64,000 bases of DNA, taken from assembly GCF_001642955.1 (NCBI RefSeq), contig NZ_LWSK01000008.1, forward strand, positions 1 through 64,000, read 5' to 3'. Below are positions 28,149 to 38,200 of the stretch, piece by piece. Both the position numbers and the translations under genes were made by a program. The first letter of the stretch is position 1. Each line of letters begins with the position of its first letter. The notes below the pieces were generated by a model. That model was not told the DNA's origin and did no database searches. It saw only the letters and a list, made by a program, of their open reading frames with translations. The DNA comes from Rubripirellula obstinata (lineage in GTDB: Bacteria > Planctomycetota > Planctomycetia > Pirellulales > Pirellulaceae).

Positions 28149-28152
28149 GTTT

Positions 28153-28274
28153 GTTTAGCCGCGTTGGGCATCGCCCCGCGCGTTTCGTTCCGCGTGGACG
28201 CGCGGGGTGATGCCCACGCGGTTAAACGATTTAGCAAACCTTCACGGCGCGGGGCGATGCCCACGCGGTTAAAC
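28153..28274. repeat. Palindromic repeat, family 4
   Basis: gtttagccgcgttgggcatcg... (from 28153) is complemented twice, at about 28199-28228 and 28249-28274, both reading ...gatgcccacgcggttaaac. aaaccttcacggcg sits between the two right arms. The element fills the gap between the convergent glgB and argS ends and may help terminate both. Other family members are at 31694-31781 and as the ends of 34630-34914. Confidence 0.85.
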
Positions 28275-28292
28275 GACTTGGAACTGTTGTTA

Positions 28293-30275
28293 TCACATTC
28301 GGGGGACGACGCCGACGCCTAGCAGCCGCAGGCCAAGTTGTAGGACTCGGCCGGTGAGTGCGACCAATGCCAAACGCGTTGCCTGAATCGCTTCGGATTC
28401 TGCTTTAAGGACGTGACAACTGTCGTTGAAACGTGAATAAACTCGCGCGGTGTCCAGCAAGTAATCGACCAATGCGTTGGGTGCGTAATCTTTGTGGACT
28501 GCCAGCAACGCTTCCTCGAACCGCAACAGGCTGAGTGCCAGCGTTCGCTCGGCGACATGTGAAAACGACAAACCGTGAGTGTCGATCATTGCGATCACGT
28601 CACTCTCGGCTTTTTCGGCACGCTGCAAGATCGCTTGCGTTCGAGCGTAGGAGTATTGGACATAGGTGGATGTGTTGCCTTCCAACGCAACCATTTTGTC
28701 CAAGTTGAATCGATAGTCACTGGTTCGATGGTGGCCAAGATCGGCAAACTTGATCGCACCGATGCCAACCGTTTCAGCCACCATTTCTTGTTCGGCGACT
28801 TCCATCGGCGGATCGAAGTTTTCCAAACGCTGCGGATCACAAACGACTGTTCTAGCGCGATCGACGGCGTCGTCGAGCAAGCTTTCTAAGCCGATCAGAG
28901 AACCGCTGCGGGTTTTCATCGGCTTGCCATCTTCGCCCAACACAGTGCCAAAGTTGACGTGAACCAGCTTCACTTCGGCAAGGCCAAACTCACCTGCCAC
29001 CGCGAAGATCTTGTCAAAGTGTTCACTCTGTCGTGAATCGACAACGTACAGAATCTCTGCAGGATTAAATTCATCCAAACGATAACGCAGCGTTGCCAAG
29101 TCGGTGGTCGCATACAGGAACGCGCCGTCTTGTTTGCGGACAATCATCGGGGCATCAAAACCGTCCAGGAACACGCACACCGCACCGTCGCTGGTCGATG
29201 CCAGGCCTTTGCTTTCGAGTTGTTCCACGACGCCACCAAGCATCGAATGATAAAAACTCTCGCCGAGTGTATGATCGAACTGAACGTCCAAGCGATCGTA
29301 GACGCGATTGATTTCGTCTTTGCAAAACGGCAAGAACTTCTTCCAAAGTTCCAGGTTTTCGGCGTCGCCCTGATGCAGTTTTGCCGTTTCCTGAAGCACT
29401 GCCTTGTCGATATCGGGATGCGCCGCCGCGTCGGCGGCCGATGTTGGGTCAGCTTCGACGCCAGCAATCTTGCTGCGAAGCGATTCCAATTCCGACTGCA
29501 GCGATTCAACGCGACGGTTCGCCGAAGCGATGGACTTCTTTAATTTCTTGGCAGCTTTGGCATCGGCAGGGTCAGGTGTCTGTGATTCCAAATCAGCAGC
29601 GTCTGCGCGAGCGGTTTCGATTGCCTGTTCGATGTCCGGCACCCACGCAACCGCTTTTCGATACTCGATCAATCCGTTGACGCGTCGGTAAAGCTTCGAC
29701 AATTCTGGCACCGGATCTTTCGCGACGACTTCAGGATCACCAAAGTGTTTGTAGCCGTAGATGATGATGCCAAACTGGGTTCCCCAATCGCCCAAGTGAT
29801 TGTCGGTGATCGTGTGGTAGCCCAAGAACTTCAGCGTTCGAGCGAGCGAATCGCCGATCACGGTGCTGCGAATGTGACCGACGTGCATCGGCTTGGCGAC
29901 GTTGGGTGACGAGAAATCGATCACGATGGGCTGAGTGCTATCGGTTTTACCGACGCCACAACGAGCGTCCCCCAGCAGCCCACGAATTTGTTCGGCCAGG
30001 AAAGAATCCTTGACCTTCAAGTTGATGAATCCTGGACCGGCGATTTCCGGCGTCTCGCAAACGTCATCCAATTTGACTGCTTCGACCACCGCCGCGGCAA
30101 CGTCACGCGGTGGCTTGCCAAGCTTCTTTGACAGCGGCATCGCCAAGTTGGCTTGGTAGTCGCCATGCTTGGGGTCGGTGGTGGGGCGAATCATCGACGC
30201 AAAGGATTCCGGCGCATCCGTCAGCGGCTTGAGAGCTTCGTGAAACCGGTCTTGCAGAAGTTGGGTGAAGTGCAT
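28293..30275 (-). CDS. argS: Arginyl-tRNA synthetase
   Basis: A 660-residue class I synthetase that charges tRNA-Arg. FSSPNVAKPMHVGHIRST holds the HIGH motif (HVGH, 131-134); the KMSKS region is degenerate, as is usual in ArgS (KPMKTRSG). The C-terminal anticodon-binding DALR domain shows YVQYSYARTQAILQRA and ARVYSRFNDSCHVL. The protein is about 80 residues longer than the E. coli enzyme; the extra length is a charged helical, coiled-coil-like insertion (roughly 215-300, with ADLESQTPDPADAKAAKKLKK). ATG start at 30275. rsfS lies upstream on the same strand, 137 bases away. Confidence 0.96.
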   Translation of the reverse strand: MHFTQLLQDRFHEALKPLTDAPESFASMIRPTTDPKHGDYQANLAMPLSKKLGKPPRDVAAAVVEAVKLDDVCETPEIAGPGFINLKVKDSFLAEQIRGLLGDARCGVGKTDSTQPIVIDFSSPNVAKPMHVGHIRSTVIGDSLARTLKFLGYHTITDNHLGDWGTQFGIIIYGYKHFGDPEVVAKDPVPELSKLYRRVNGLIEYRKAVAWVPDIEQAIETARADAADLESQTPDPADAKAAKKLKKSIASANRRVESLQSELESLRSKIAGVEADPTSAADAAAHPDIDKAVLQETAKLHQGDAENLELWKKFLPFCKDEINRVYDRLDVQFDHTLGESFYHSMLGGVVEQLESKGLASTSDGAVCVFLDGFDAPMIVRKQDGAFLYATTDLATLRYRLDEFNPAEILYVVDSRQSEHFDKIFAVAGEFGLAEVKLVHVNFGTVLGEDGKPMKTRSGSLIGLESLLDDAVDRARTVVCDPQRLENFDPPMEVAEQEMVAETVGIGAIKFADLGHHRTSDYRFNLDKMVALEGNTSTYVQYSYARTQAILQRAEKAESDVIAMIDTHGLSFSHVAERTLALSLLRFEEALLAVHKDYAPNALVDYLLDTARVYSRFNDSCHVLKAESEAIQATRLALVALTGRVLQLGLRLLGVGVVPRM

Positions 30276-30412
30276 TTGATTTTATCGAAAACTGAACACG
30301 AATGGTGAGGCCTTGGGCTGGCTCGGAACGTCCGGAAAGCTCGGAAGCTTGACCGCCCCCCGCGTCTCACTAGATTCACAAGCCGCTTCCGCCTAAACGG
30401 ATGGGTGCGTCT

Positions 30413-30943
30413 CTAAGACTCATCGCTCGAATCGTTCTTTTCACCTTGCCGCTGTTCCAAACCAAGCTCGGACAGCGGAACTGCTTTGCCGTCCGCCCAA
30501 AGCGATTCGAGGTCGTAGTATTCGCGTGTTTCTTCATCGAACAAATGAATCACCACGCTGCCGTAGTCGAGCACGATCCAGCGACTTTCGTCGTAACCTT
30601 CGATGCCCAATCGCTTGTCCTCCAAGCCTTTTTCCAACGCGTCATCAATCTGTTCGCTAATCGCGTGCAATTGCCGACGACTGGTTCCGGTGGCGAGGAC
30701 AAAAAAGTCGAACTCGGCGGATTGAGCACAGACGTCGATGACCATCACTTCGGTCCCGTTATTGTCGAGCGCTACTCGCGCCGCTTCGGTCGCCAACTTG
30801 CGACCATACTCGACACCCAAAGGTCTAATCGCGCGCGAGGCACAGCCCAGCGGACTGACGGGTTTGTCCGTTGCTGCAGCTTGATCGGGTTCCGTTGATG
30901 GGGTTGAATCGACTGGAGTTTCTTGGTTGTGGCTGGATTCCAC
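30413..30943 (-). CDS. rsfS: Ribosomal silencing factor RsfS (Iojap/YbeB)
   Basis: RsfS binds ribosomal protein uL14 and blocks subunit joining when nutrients are scarce. The family core occupies residues ~55-160: KLATEAARVALDNNGTEVMVIDV, DFFVLATGTSRRQLHAISEQIDDAL, then WIVLDYGSVVIHLFDEETREYYDLESLW, which ends in the diagnostic tail. The first ~50 residues are an extra Ser/Thr/Pro-rich leader and the last ~15 are acidic. The frame starts with GTG at 30943; a start nearer the core cannot be excluded. Located upstream of argS, same strand. Confidence 0.92.
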   Translation of the reverse strand: MESSHNQETPVDSTPSTEPDQAAATDKPVSPLGCASRAIRPLGVEYGRKLATEAARVALDNNGTEVMVIDVCAQSAEFDFFVLATGTSRRQLHAISEQIDDALEKGLEDKRLGIEGYDESRWIVLDYGSVVIHLFDEETREYYDLESLWADGKAVPLSELGLEQRQGEKNDSSDES

Positions 30944-31117
30944 GGGACCGCTTAGGGGGCTAAAAGGGGAGTCAATAGTGAGCCGATTATCAGAAGATGG
31001 CGATCGGCTAGTGACCAGAGTCTAGTAAATTTGTCCGTTCTGTCACTGACCTTGGCAGAACACTATCGTTTTGCGGACATTTCCACCATTTCACCCGCAA
31101 CAGAAGAGTCGCAAAAG

Positions 31118-31603
31118 ATGGCCGATTGGTTAGAACCCGGTTCAAAAGCCCCCGCGTTTACCCTGACAGACGACCAGGGCCAGAAGGTTCGCTTGGCAGA
31201 CCTAAAAGGGAAGCCTGTCGTCGTCTATTTCTATCCTCGCGACGATACGCCGGGCTGCACCAAGGAAGCGTGTGCATTTCGTGACCGATACGCCGAGATC
31301 CAAGAACTGGGCATCCAGTTGCTTGGCGTCAGCGGTGACAGTGCCGAAAGCCACGTCAAGTTTCGCGAAAAGTATTCGTTGCCGTTCCCATTGCTGGTAG
31401 ACGCCAAAAACGCGATGAGCGAAAAGTACGGTGCCTACCGCGAGAAGAACATGTACGGCAAAAAATCAATGGGCATCCAACGCAGCACCTATCTGATCGA
31501 CGCCGAAGGCAAGATCGCCAAAGTATGGAAGCGAGTCAAAGTCGACGGCCACGACCAGCAAGTGATCGACGCTGCGCGTCAGGTATTAGGTATTAGCGAT
31601 TAG
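31118..31603 (+). CDS. bcp: Thioredoxin-dependent peroxiredoxin (Bcp/PrxQ type)
   Basis: A ~161-residue atypical two-Cys peroxiredoxin that reduces hydroperoxides with thioredoxin. KAPAFTLTDDQGQKVRL is followed by VVYFYPRDDTPGCTKEACAFRD, where the first Cys is peroxidatic and the second, five residues on, the resolving Cys of the PrxQ class. The ATG at 31118 is preferred over the frame's TTG at 31031 because the family begins at MADWLEPGSKAP. The last codons and the stop (QVLGISD) consist of ATTAGG-type heptamers related to the array at 31854-31965. It is convergent with yidC. Confidence 0.94.
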   Translation: MADWLEPGSKAPAFTLTDDQGQKVRLADLKGKPVVVYFYPRDDTPGCTKEACAFRDRYAEIQELGIQLLGVSGDSAESHVKFREKYSLPFPLLVDAKNAMSEKYGAYREKNMYGKKSMGIQRSTYLIDAEGKIAKVWKRVKVDGHDQQVIDAARQVLGISD

Positions 31604-31611
31604 GCATTAGG
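31581..31611 (+). repeat. Four degenerate heptamers overlapping the bcp 3' end
   Basis: In exact 7-base phase: aggtatt, aggtatt, agcgatt, aggcatt, then agg. The consensus aggNatt is the reverse complement of the ctaatcc-type unit of the array 31854-31965, so the two form an inverted pair about 240 bases apart. The stop codon of bcp lies inside it. Confidence 0.75.
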
Positions 31612-31693
31612 AAAAGTGGCACACCGCTCCGCAGTCGGTGCTGAGGCCATGCGACCGCAGGCGTTCCCCAACCCCGTGAAGGGTTTCTAAACT

Positions 31694-31781
31694 GTTTAAC
31701 CGCGTGGGCATCGCCCCGCGCGTCCATGCGGGGTGTAAGGCGAGGGGCGAAACGCGCGGGGCGATGCCCACGCGGTTAAAC
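31694..31781. repeat. Palindromic repeat, family 4, perfect 30-bp arms
   Basis: Arms 31694-31723 and 31752-31781 are exact reverse complements (gtttaaccgcgtgggcatcg...). An outer pair, ccgtgaagggttt (about 31674-31686) and aaactcttcacgg (about 31806-31818), encloses it with one mismatch. Lies between the convergent bcp and yidC. Confidence 0.9.
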
Positions 31782-31853
31782 AAAACAATCGGCTTTTACT
31801 GGACCAAACTCTTCACGGCGTTGGGCGTTCCCCCTCAATCGTCTTTCTGGATG

Positions 31854-31965
31854 CTAACCCCTAACCCCTAACCCCTAACCCCTAATCCCTAATCCCTAAT
31901 CCCTAATCCCTAATCCCTAATCCCTAATCCCTAATCCCTAATCCCTAATCCCTAATCCCTAACCC
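31854..31965. repeat. 16-unit telomere-like heptamer array
   Basis: Sixteen uninterrupted 7-bp units: four ctaaccc, eleven ctaatcc, one ctaaccc. It ends 8 bases from the yidC stop. On the minus strand, the strand of the yidC mRNA, it reads GGGGTTA and GGGATTA repeats, with G-runs of three to four separated by three to four bases, which is compatible with stacked G-quadruplexes. Confidence 0.97.
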
Positions 31966-31973
31966 CTACTCTT

Positions 31974-34364
31974 CTACTTCCTCTTCGGCTTCTTGCGTTT
32001 GTTGGGGCGATCGAAGGTGGGTTCGGGACCGTTGACTTGGTCTTTGATTCGCTGAGCCAACGTGACCTTGGGTTTCTCGGTTGGCTTGGCGGTGCCCTCG
32101 ACCACGCCTTCGGGTGTGGCGAGGTCAAAGTGGGTTTTGCTGGGGATGGTTTTTTTCACCAACACTCGCTCGCAAATTCCCCACAGGCTGCTGGTGATGA
32201 AGTACAGGCACAATCCCGCTGGCACACGGAAGAAGAACAAGCCCATCATCAACGTCATGATGCTCATCATCTTTTGAGTCATCGCGGTTTGTTCATCGGT
32301 CGCTGGCGGCATGAACAATTTTTGTTGCAACAAGAACAACAACACAACAACCACTGGCAGGATATTGAAGTACGGGCCAAGCCATCCGGTACCGCGCCCG
32401 CCAAAGTAGTCCATCATCCAATCACCCCAGTAATTGAACATGTCGGGGCCAGCCAAGTTTGACGCCCAATCAAGACCGGGGAACAACGGTTGTTGACGCA
32501 ATTCGATATCGACCGACAAAGCTCGATAGAGCCCGATAAAAATTGGCAACTGCAAGAACATCGGCAAACAACCCGCCATCGGATTGAAACCAACTCGCTT
32601 TTGTAGGTCGCGTTGGGCAGCCATGCGAGCTTGGATGTCTTCTTTGTGCTGTTCAGCGATTTTTTTCAGCTCCGGTGCAAGCTCTTGCATTTTCTGAGCA
32701 TTCACGGCGGCTTTGCGTGACAGTGGGAACATTGCTCCACGAACAATCACCGTCAGCACGATGATCGCGACCGCGTAATTGCCAAAGAAACCGGCCAGAA
32801 CGTGCAACAGACCGGCCAACAAACTTGCGAATCGTGCGAACCATCCGTAGTAAACAGCGTCACCGAGGCCGTAATTGGCAAGAACATCGGGATCCTTTGG
32901 CCCGGCAAACATCCGCAAGCTTTGACGCATCGATCCGCCGGCCGGCACGGTCGCCGTTTCGGTATCCAGAAAGAACGACGTGTTGACGGCTCGTTCTTTG
33001 TGCCTGGGGATCTCATCCGGATCAACGATCAAGCCGACTGCGGCCCGCTTAAAACTCGTGAAGGAATTGTTGTCTTCTGCCGGGATGTAACCGACCGTGA
33101 AATACTGGGCATCGACGCCGATGTATTTTAGGTTTCGCGAATCAACACTGCCGTCGGGTGCGAAAATGGTTTGGAAAGGCTCGTCAACTTCTTTTCGAGC
33201 ACGTTTGAGCAGATTGAAACCGCTGATCAATTGGTGTCCATCGGCAGCGGTGCGATAGATGATGTCGCGTGCGGCGGCACCGGACCAATTGGGACTGATC
33301 TTGTTGCTGTACCACCAACCTTCCAACGTGACTCCGTTGGCACCTTCCAAGCGAATCGCCAAATCCTGTGCTTCTTCGCCAAGGTTGTCGAGCTGCACAT
33401 CCATGTCGACCGCGTATGAACCAGGCTTGATCGTATAAGAGCGTTTGAGTCGCACCGGCGATCCGCCGACGACCGCGGTTTCCTTCGCCGAAAGTTCCAA
33501 ATCAAATTCGACCGACTGCTGTTCATCGCCGGCTTCGACATCACTCGACGTCCAAACCAACTCAGTCGGATTGACTAGTTTTGGAATCGACAGCTTACTG
33601 GCCGGGATACTCTTGCGATTGATCTGTGCCAGCGTCATCAAACAAGATTGTCGCGATAGATTGCCGTCGATCTGATCGATGCCTGCATCGCTGGCCAGGC
33701 GGACCAGATCCAGCGGGTGATCGGAAAGCGTCGCCGTGATCGTAACTGGAGTGGAAGAACCTTCGCGAACGACTTCTAGTTTGACTTCGTCATCTGGTTT
33801 CGATTCGAGCAGCACATCATCGATGTCATTTCGATTGAGCACGGGTTTTGCGTCGACCGAAACGATGATGTCGCCGACCTTTAGTCCGGCGGTGTCGGCT
33901 GGTGTTCCCGGACCGACAACATTGACTTGGACACCATCGATTTCGGCGGCGGGTTGAGCCGCCAAGTAACCGAGGTAGCCCGATCGAACATCGACGCGGT
34001 GATATTTCAGCTTGCCTTTTTCATCTCGCTCGGTCAATTCAATCCGCTCGACCCCGGCACCTTCCGAATTGAGCGTCATCAGCATCAGATACTCTGATGC
34101 GGGGTCCATCGACCCCAGCGTGATCAGCTTCCCGGACTTGGGACGTGCCGCGGCCGCGTCGTCAGAAGCACCTAAGGCGTCTGCATTTTCTGAATCTTCG
34201 TCTTGATCGAGTGCTTCGGGATCGGCCAGCAAATTGTCGGCTTCGGCATTTTCCGCGACCGCGGGTGGACGCACTGGTTGGGGGCCGATGAGTCGCTGCA
34301 GCGAGATATAGAGCAGTAGGAACGCCGTCGAAGCGATGAAAAAGGTGAGCAGACGACGTTCCAC
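31974..34364 (-). CDS. yidC: YidC/Oxa1 membrane protein insertase with a PDZ domain
   Basis: A 796-residue inner-membrane insertase. Residues 1-25 form the N-terminal helix; an acidic linker (40-70) follows. The periplasmic domain contains a PDZ-like insert at about 144-212 ([29 protein letters not shown]), not normally present in YidC. The conserved five-helix core is at ~500-750: [23 protein letters not shown], the cytoplasmic helical hairpin, [25 protein letters not shown] and [18 protein letters not shown]. The basic tail (KRKKPKRK) suits ribosome contact. GTG start at 34364. Length exceeds E. coli YidC by ~250 residues owing to the PDZ and linkers. The 3' end abuts the heptamer array. 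Confidence 0.95.
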   Translation of the reverse strand: MERRLLTFFIASTAFLLLYISLQRLIGPQPVRPPAVAENAEADNLLADPEALDQDEDSENADALGASDDAAAARPKSGKLITLGSMDPASEYLMLMTLNSEGAGVERIELTERDEKGKLKYHRVDVRSGYLGYLAAQPAAEIDGVQVNVVGPGTPADTAGLKVGDIIVSVDAKPVLNRNDIDDVLLESKPDDEVKLEVVREGSSTPVTITATLSDHPLDLVRLASDAGIDQIDGNLSRQSCLMTLAQINRKSIPASKLSIPKLVNPTELVWTSSDVEAGDEQQSVEFDLELSAKETAVVGGSPVRLKRSYTIKPGSYAVDMDVQLDNLGEEAQDLAIRLEGANGVTLEGWWYSNKISPNWSGAAARDIIYRTAADGHQLISGFNLLKRARKEVDEPFQTIFAPDGSVDSRNLKYIGVDAQYFTVGYIPAEDNNSFTSFKRAAVGLIVDPDEIPRHKERAVNTSFFLDTETATVPAGGSMRQSLRMFAGPKDPDVLANYGLGDAVYYGWFARFASLLAGLLHVLAGFFGNYAVAIIVLTVIVRGAMFPLSRKAAVNAQKMQELAPELKKIAEQHKEDIQARMAAQRDLQKRVGFNPMAGCLPMFLQLPIFIGLYRALSVDIELRQQPLFPGLDWASNLAGPDMFNYWGDWMMDYFGGRGTGWLGPYFNILPVVVVLLFLLQQKLFMPPATDEQTAMTQKMMSIMTLMMGLFFFRVPAGLCLYFITSSLWGICERVLVKKTIPSKTHFDLATPEGVVEGTAKPTEKPKVTLAQRIKDQVNGPEPTFDRPNKRKKPKRK

Positions 34365-34527
34365 GAGCAGATCCGGTGGGGAAGATGGTTAAAAGCGAGA
34401 ATTTGGTTCGTTGAACGCGTATTCTGCCGCCCAACGGTGATCTTGGGAAGCCGAAAGCAAAAACGCGGCGTTCGGACCGGGTTTTTAGCGATTCAGTTCT
34501 CTCACGCATCATGGGTGTCCACCAAGG

Positions 34528-35012
34528 TCACCCGCCAAGGAACTGCCCTAAAATAAGTTCCGTATTTGACGAAATTTTTCGTAGCTGGGCCCGCCAGGGT
34601 TCAGTCGGTCACAGCTCAACGCCCAAATCGTTTAACCGCGTGGGCATCGCCTGGCGTGATGAAAATGTGTCGTTGTCAACTTGTCACGACCCTTGAAAGT
34701 AGGCCGTAGCGAGCCATAGCGAGTTACGGCGGTGCGCACATTGCCGTAACTCGCTTTGGCTCGCTACGGCCTACATGCGGGCGGTCAGGGAAATGTGCAG
34801 TTGCCACAATGCTTCCCAACGCTGCAGTTTGTGTTGTCGGCCATGGTGCAGCTTGCCCAATTTGCTGCGTTGCAATGATTTTCATCAGGCCAGGCGATGC
34901 CCACGCGGTTAAACGAATTGTAAACCCTTCACGGTGTTGGATGCAGTTCCTGACGGGCTGAACCCTGGCGGGATCAGCTACGGGAAAACCGGGAAGTTGT
35001 TTCGGGACAGTT
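34528..35012. repeat. Family 3 palindrome, apparently split by another element
   Basis: The left half (34528-34612: ccgccaaggaactgccc, aagttccgt, cgtagctgggcccgccaggg) and right half (~34957-35012: aaccctggcgggatcagc, agctacgggaaaaccgggaa, cagttcc) are reverse complements of each other and together match the complete copy inside the monooxygenase gene at 14763-14900. Between them lies the 285-bp element 34630-34914. The whole gap 34365-35277 carries no gene. Confidence 0.75.
34630..34914. mobile_element. MITE-like element, copy A, with 37-bp terminal inverted repeats
   Basis: Ends 34630-34666 and 34878-34914 pair with one mismatch over 37 bp (gtttaaccgcgtgggcatcg...). A second palindrome (family 2; 34699-34730 with 34743-34774, 32-bp arms, one mismatch) sits inside. 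No coding sequence. A second copy of the interior is at about 43904-44165. No target duplication is obvious at its borders. It looks like a non-autonomous element; no matching transposase is in the window. Confidence 0.7.
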
Positions 35013-35141
35013 CCCAATAATTCAACTTCCCCGGAGATCGAGCCCATTGAAAGCTAACAATTTTTTTGACGCTAATTTTTTTGTCAAACCGTCGTTGCAG
35101 TCCAGATGCGTTGCCCGATCCAAGAACTCCGATCTCAGGAA

Positions 35142-35273
35142 CTGTTTTAAAACGACCTCGCAGGTTGCCGACGACCTGCCCGTAGCTGATCCCACGCGTG
35201 AGCCGTAGGGTTCAGTCGAGCTTGATCCGATCGCGGACTGAACCCTGGCGGGATCAGCTACGTTTTAAAACAG
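35142..35273. repeat. Family 3 palindrome with outer ctgttttaaaac ends
   Basis: ctgttttaaaac (35142-35153) pairs with gttttaaaacag (35262-35273). Inside are gtagctgatccc and the complement of the family 3 arm gactgaaccctggcggg; the left inner arm carries a changed stretch (acgcgtgagccgta) in place of gccag. It ends 4 bases before the stop codon of the CxxCH haem protein and may serve as its transcript end. Confidence 0.8.
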
Positions 35274-35277
35274 TCTT

Positions 35278-38200
35278 TTACGGCCGCGATGCAACCTGTT
35301 CGGCCGGGATCAGCTTCATGTAACTCATCAGGTCGCTGATTTCGGACAACTTCAAATCATCCAACAAACCGCTCGGCATAATGCTGCTGGTGCTGGGTAG
35401 GATTTGATCGACTTCGGATTCATTGATCATCGTGACTTGATTGTTTGCATCACGAATTTCGATTGCCTCAGTACCGCTCTGGCTGACCATGCCGACCAAG
35501 ATTCGGCCGTCCAGCGTCAGCACCTTCTTGCTGGCGTACTGATCGCTGACCACATGGGCGGGATACAGGATCGCTTCCAGAACTTCACGTTTGCTCAGCC
35601 GCCGCGACAAACTGCTCAGGCTGGGGCCGACCGAGGATCCAACATCGTCGAACCGGTGGCACGACGCACATTGAGCTTTGGAGTAGACCGATTTTCCGTG
35701 AACCGGATCGCCGAAACGACCTTCGGTGCTGTCCAGGTAGGTCACCAGCTGATCAAAATCCCATCGCGATTCGTCGGCTTTGGGTAATTCCGCTGGCCGG
35801 CGATCGGGGTAGGTTTCGGCGTACCATTTTTGCCACGGCTTCATCGACCGTTTGGCACCCTGGGGACGTTCCATGCCGGTCCAATGTTCCAGCAGTTTTT
35901 CAACATTCTCGAAACCGTTTTTGTCGGCACCCATTTCACTCGTGCTGTGCGGGTCCGCTTCGGCACGCAATCCGACCAAGATCAACTGACGCAGGGCCAT
36001 GGGGTCGTCGGTCGCAATCTGAACGCTCAACAAAGCACGAATGACTTCGTCGGCGGTTTGTTCGTCCAATACATTCAGGCTTCGCACCAGGTAATCCCAG
36101 TTCTCGCCGTCAGGATTCTGAGCCAGTGCCATCGCGATCACAGCCCGACGTTCGGGTTCGCTTCGCCACATCTTACGCAGATACGCACCTGACTTTTCAT
36201 CCGAAGCGGTTGCCAACATCGCGATGATGCCCGTTCGCAGTCTTCGCTGCAAATCACCAGGACGTGGATCATCGGCGACGGATCGATCGAGCGTTCGCAG
36301 CAGCTCGGCAGTTTTTTCGTCAACAGGTCGCGGTAGTTTGTAGATCGCCGCCAGTGCCGCGTTACGCCAAACCGATCCCTGTTCCAAGATCGCTTGCACG
36401 TCTTCTTGTGACAACGATTTTGCGAAATCGCGCGTGACCGCCATCAAGTACATCGACAACGAACCGGTCGTCGCCGCGTTGGCCGTGTTCTCGTAATACT
36501 TCAGAATCTCGAACCGTTGTTTCGCCGTCCAATCGTGTGAGATGAACTGCAAGCACATCGCCACCAGCGTTCGATCCATCGTTGGGTTCTGTGAATCGTT
36601 GATGTAGTCCAACGCTCGCTCGGCGACACTGTCGGCTTGCAAGTAGGCACATAACCGGATGACTTCGTGGTTCATGCGGTGATCGCCGGCTGGGAACTCG
36701 GCGGCAATTTGATCACGCAGGTAGGTGACTTTTTCGGGGCTGATTTTGCCGCGATGCAATGCCACCTGGCACAAACGAAGCGTGTCAACAAAGTCGGCGT
36801 CGCTAAGGAAATCGGCCATCAACTCGCTTGCTCGTTCGGTGACCGACAAACAAGTCGCTTCGGTGGTGTCGGCATTGACCAGTGCCAACATGCCGACGAT
36901 CGCGACGCGAGGTTCAGGACTGGCCAGCACTTCGCCTCGCCAAATCGGTGTAGGAATTCGTTCCAAGACACGACGTGCAACGAAGGCAAGCGTTCGGTCA
37001 TCGTCACCCAGCAAAGGCAAAACCTCGTCGGCTGTTTTGGGAATTTGTCCGCTGCGAAGGATCGCTTCGCAGGCGGCACGTTGGACCGCTTTGTTGCTGT
37101 CACTTAAAAGCTCGACCAAACGCTTGGCACTGCGGTCGCCGGGGTGCAATCCCATCAAGCGTGCGGCGCGACCGCGAACGGCTTCGCTGGGTGCGCGGCT
37201 GAGTTCGATGATCAGGTCTTCGCTTGGCACAGGACCAAACAACTGCATCAAATCCATCGCTCGGGTGCGATAATGCGACGGGTTGTCGTTACTGTAGGCG
37301 ACACCGGCGACCAGTTGGCCCCACTTGTCGCCGAGTTCGCGCTTGATCGACGCGACTTCTTGTCGGGCCCACGCGGATTCGAGTTGAGGTTGACGGATGG
37401 CGGCGGCGATTCCGACGCCAAGATTCTTCATGCGATCAGGAATGTCGCCTTTGTAAACGACGCGATAAACACCGCCCGCAGTCCCGCGGCCTCCGGTGCA
37501 GAAATACATCGCACCGTCTGGGCCGACGGCAAGGTCGGTCACGTTTAGCGGTTGCCCTTTCAGGAACACCTCGCTGTCGGCGGTATATCCGCTGCCGTTG
37601 GGTTTCAGACGCACGTTCAGGATTCGGCCTTCCGACCAATCAGCCAGGAACAACGAATTGTGATAGCGGACGGGGAACATGTAGTGTTCGTAACAAAGCG
37701 CACCGGTGGGGCTGCCACGGCCGGTGTCTAACAAATCGGGCAAGCGATCGACGTAGTACGAAGGCCACTTTGCCCAACCCGGACGCCATCCAAATTCGGC
37801 CGCTTCGGTGACATCAAACAACGCGGTTGGTCGGAACCAAGCGGTGTCCACATCGGCTTCCATATCGGAATCGTGAACGAACATGCCGCCCGACGGATGA
37901 AAGACCAAATCGTAAGCGTTGCGGATTCCACCGGCGACTCGCTCAACAACCGTTCCATCAATGTTGGTTCGGATCACAGTACCGCCGGGTGCTTTGACGC
38001 CGCGACCGTGTCCCGCTGGATCTTCATAACGAGGCAGCAAGTCGCCTTCGTAGGAATCGATCAGTGTTTCGCCAGGGCCGGCTTCGGCATCGGCTTGCAC
38101 AAAACCACCCAGGACAACGTAGATCATTCCGTCCGGTCCAAGCCGTAATCCGTGTGCTCCGTGTTCGCCGGGTTGGCCTTTGAACTTGACGATCGCTTTG

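Noticed and set aside
31854-31965. A true telomere or chromosome end
   Set aside because: The array is internal, flanked on both sides by intact convergent housekeeping genes.
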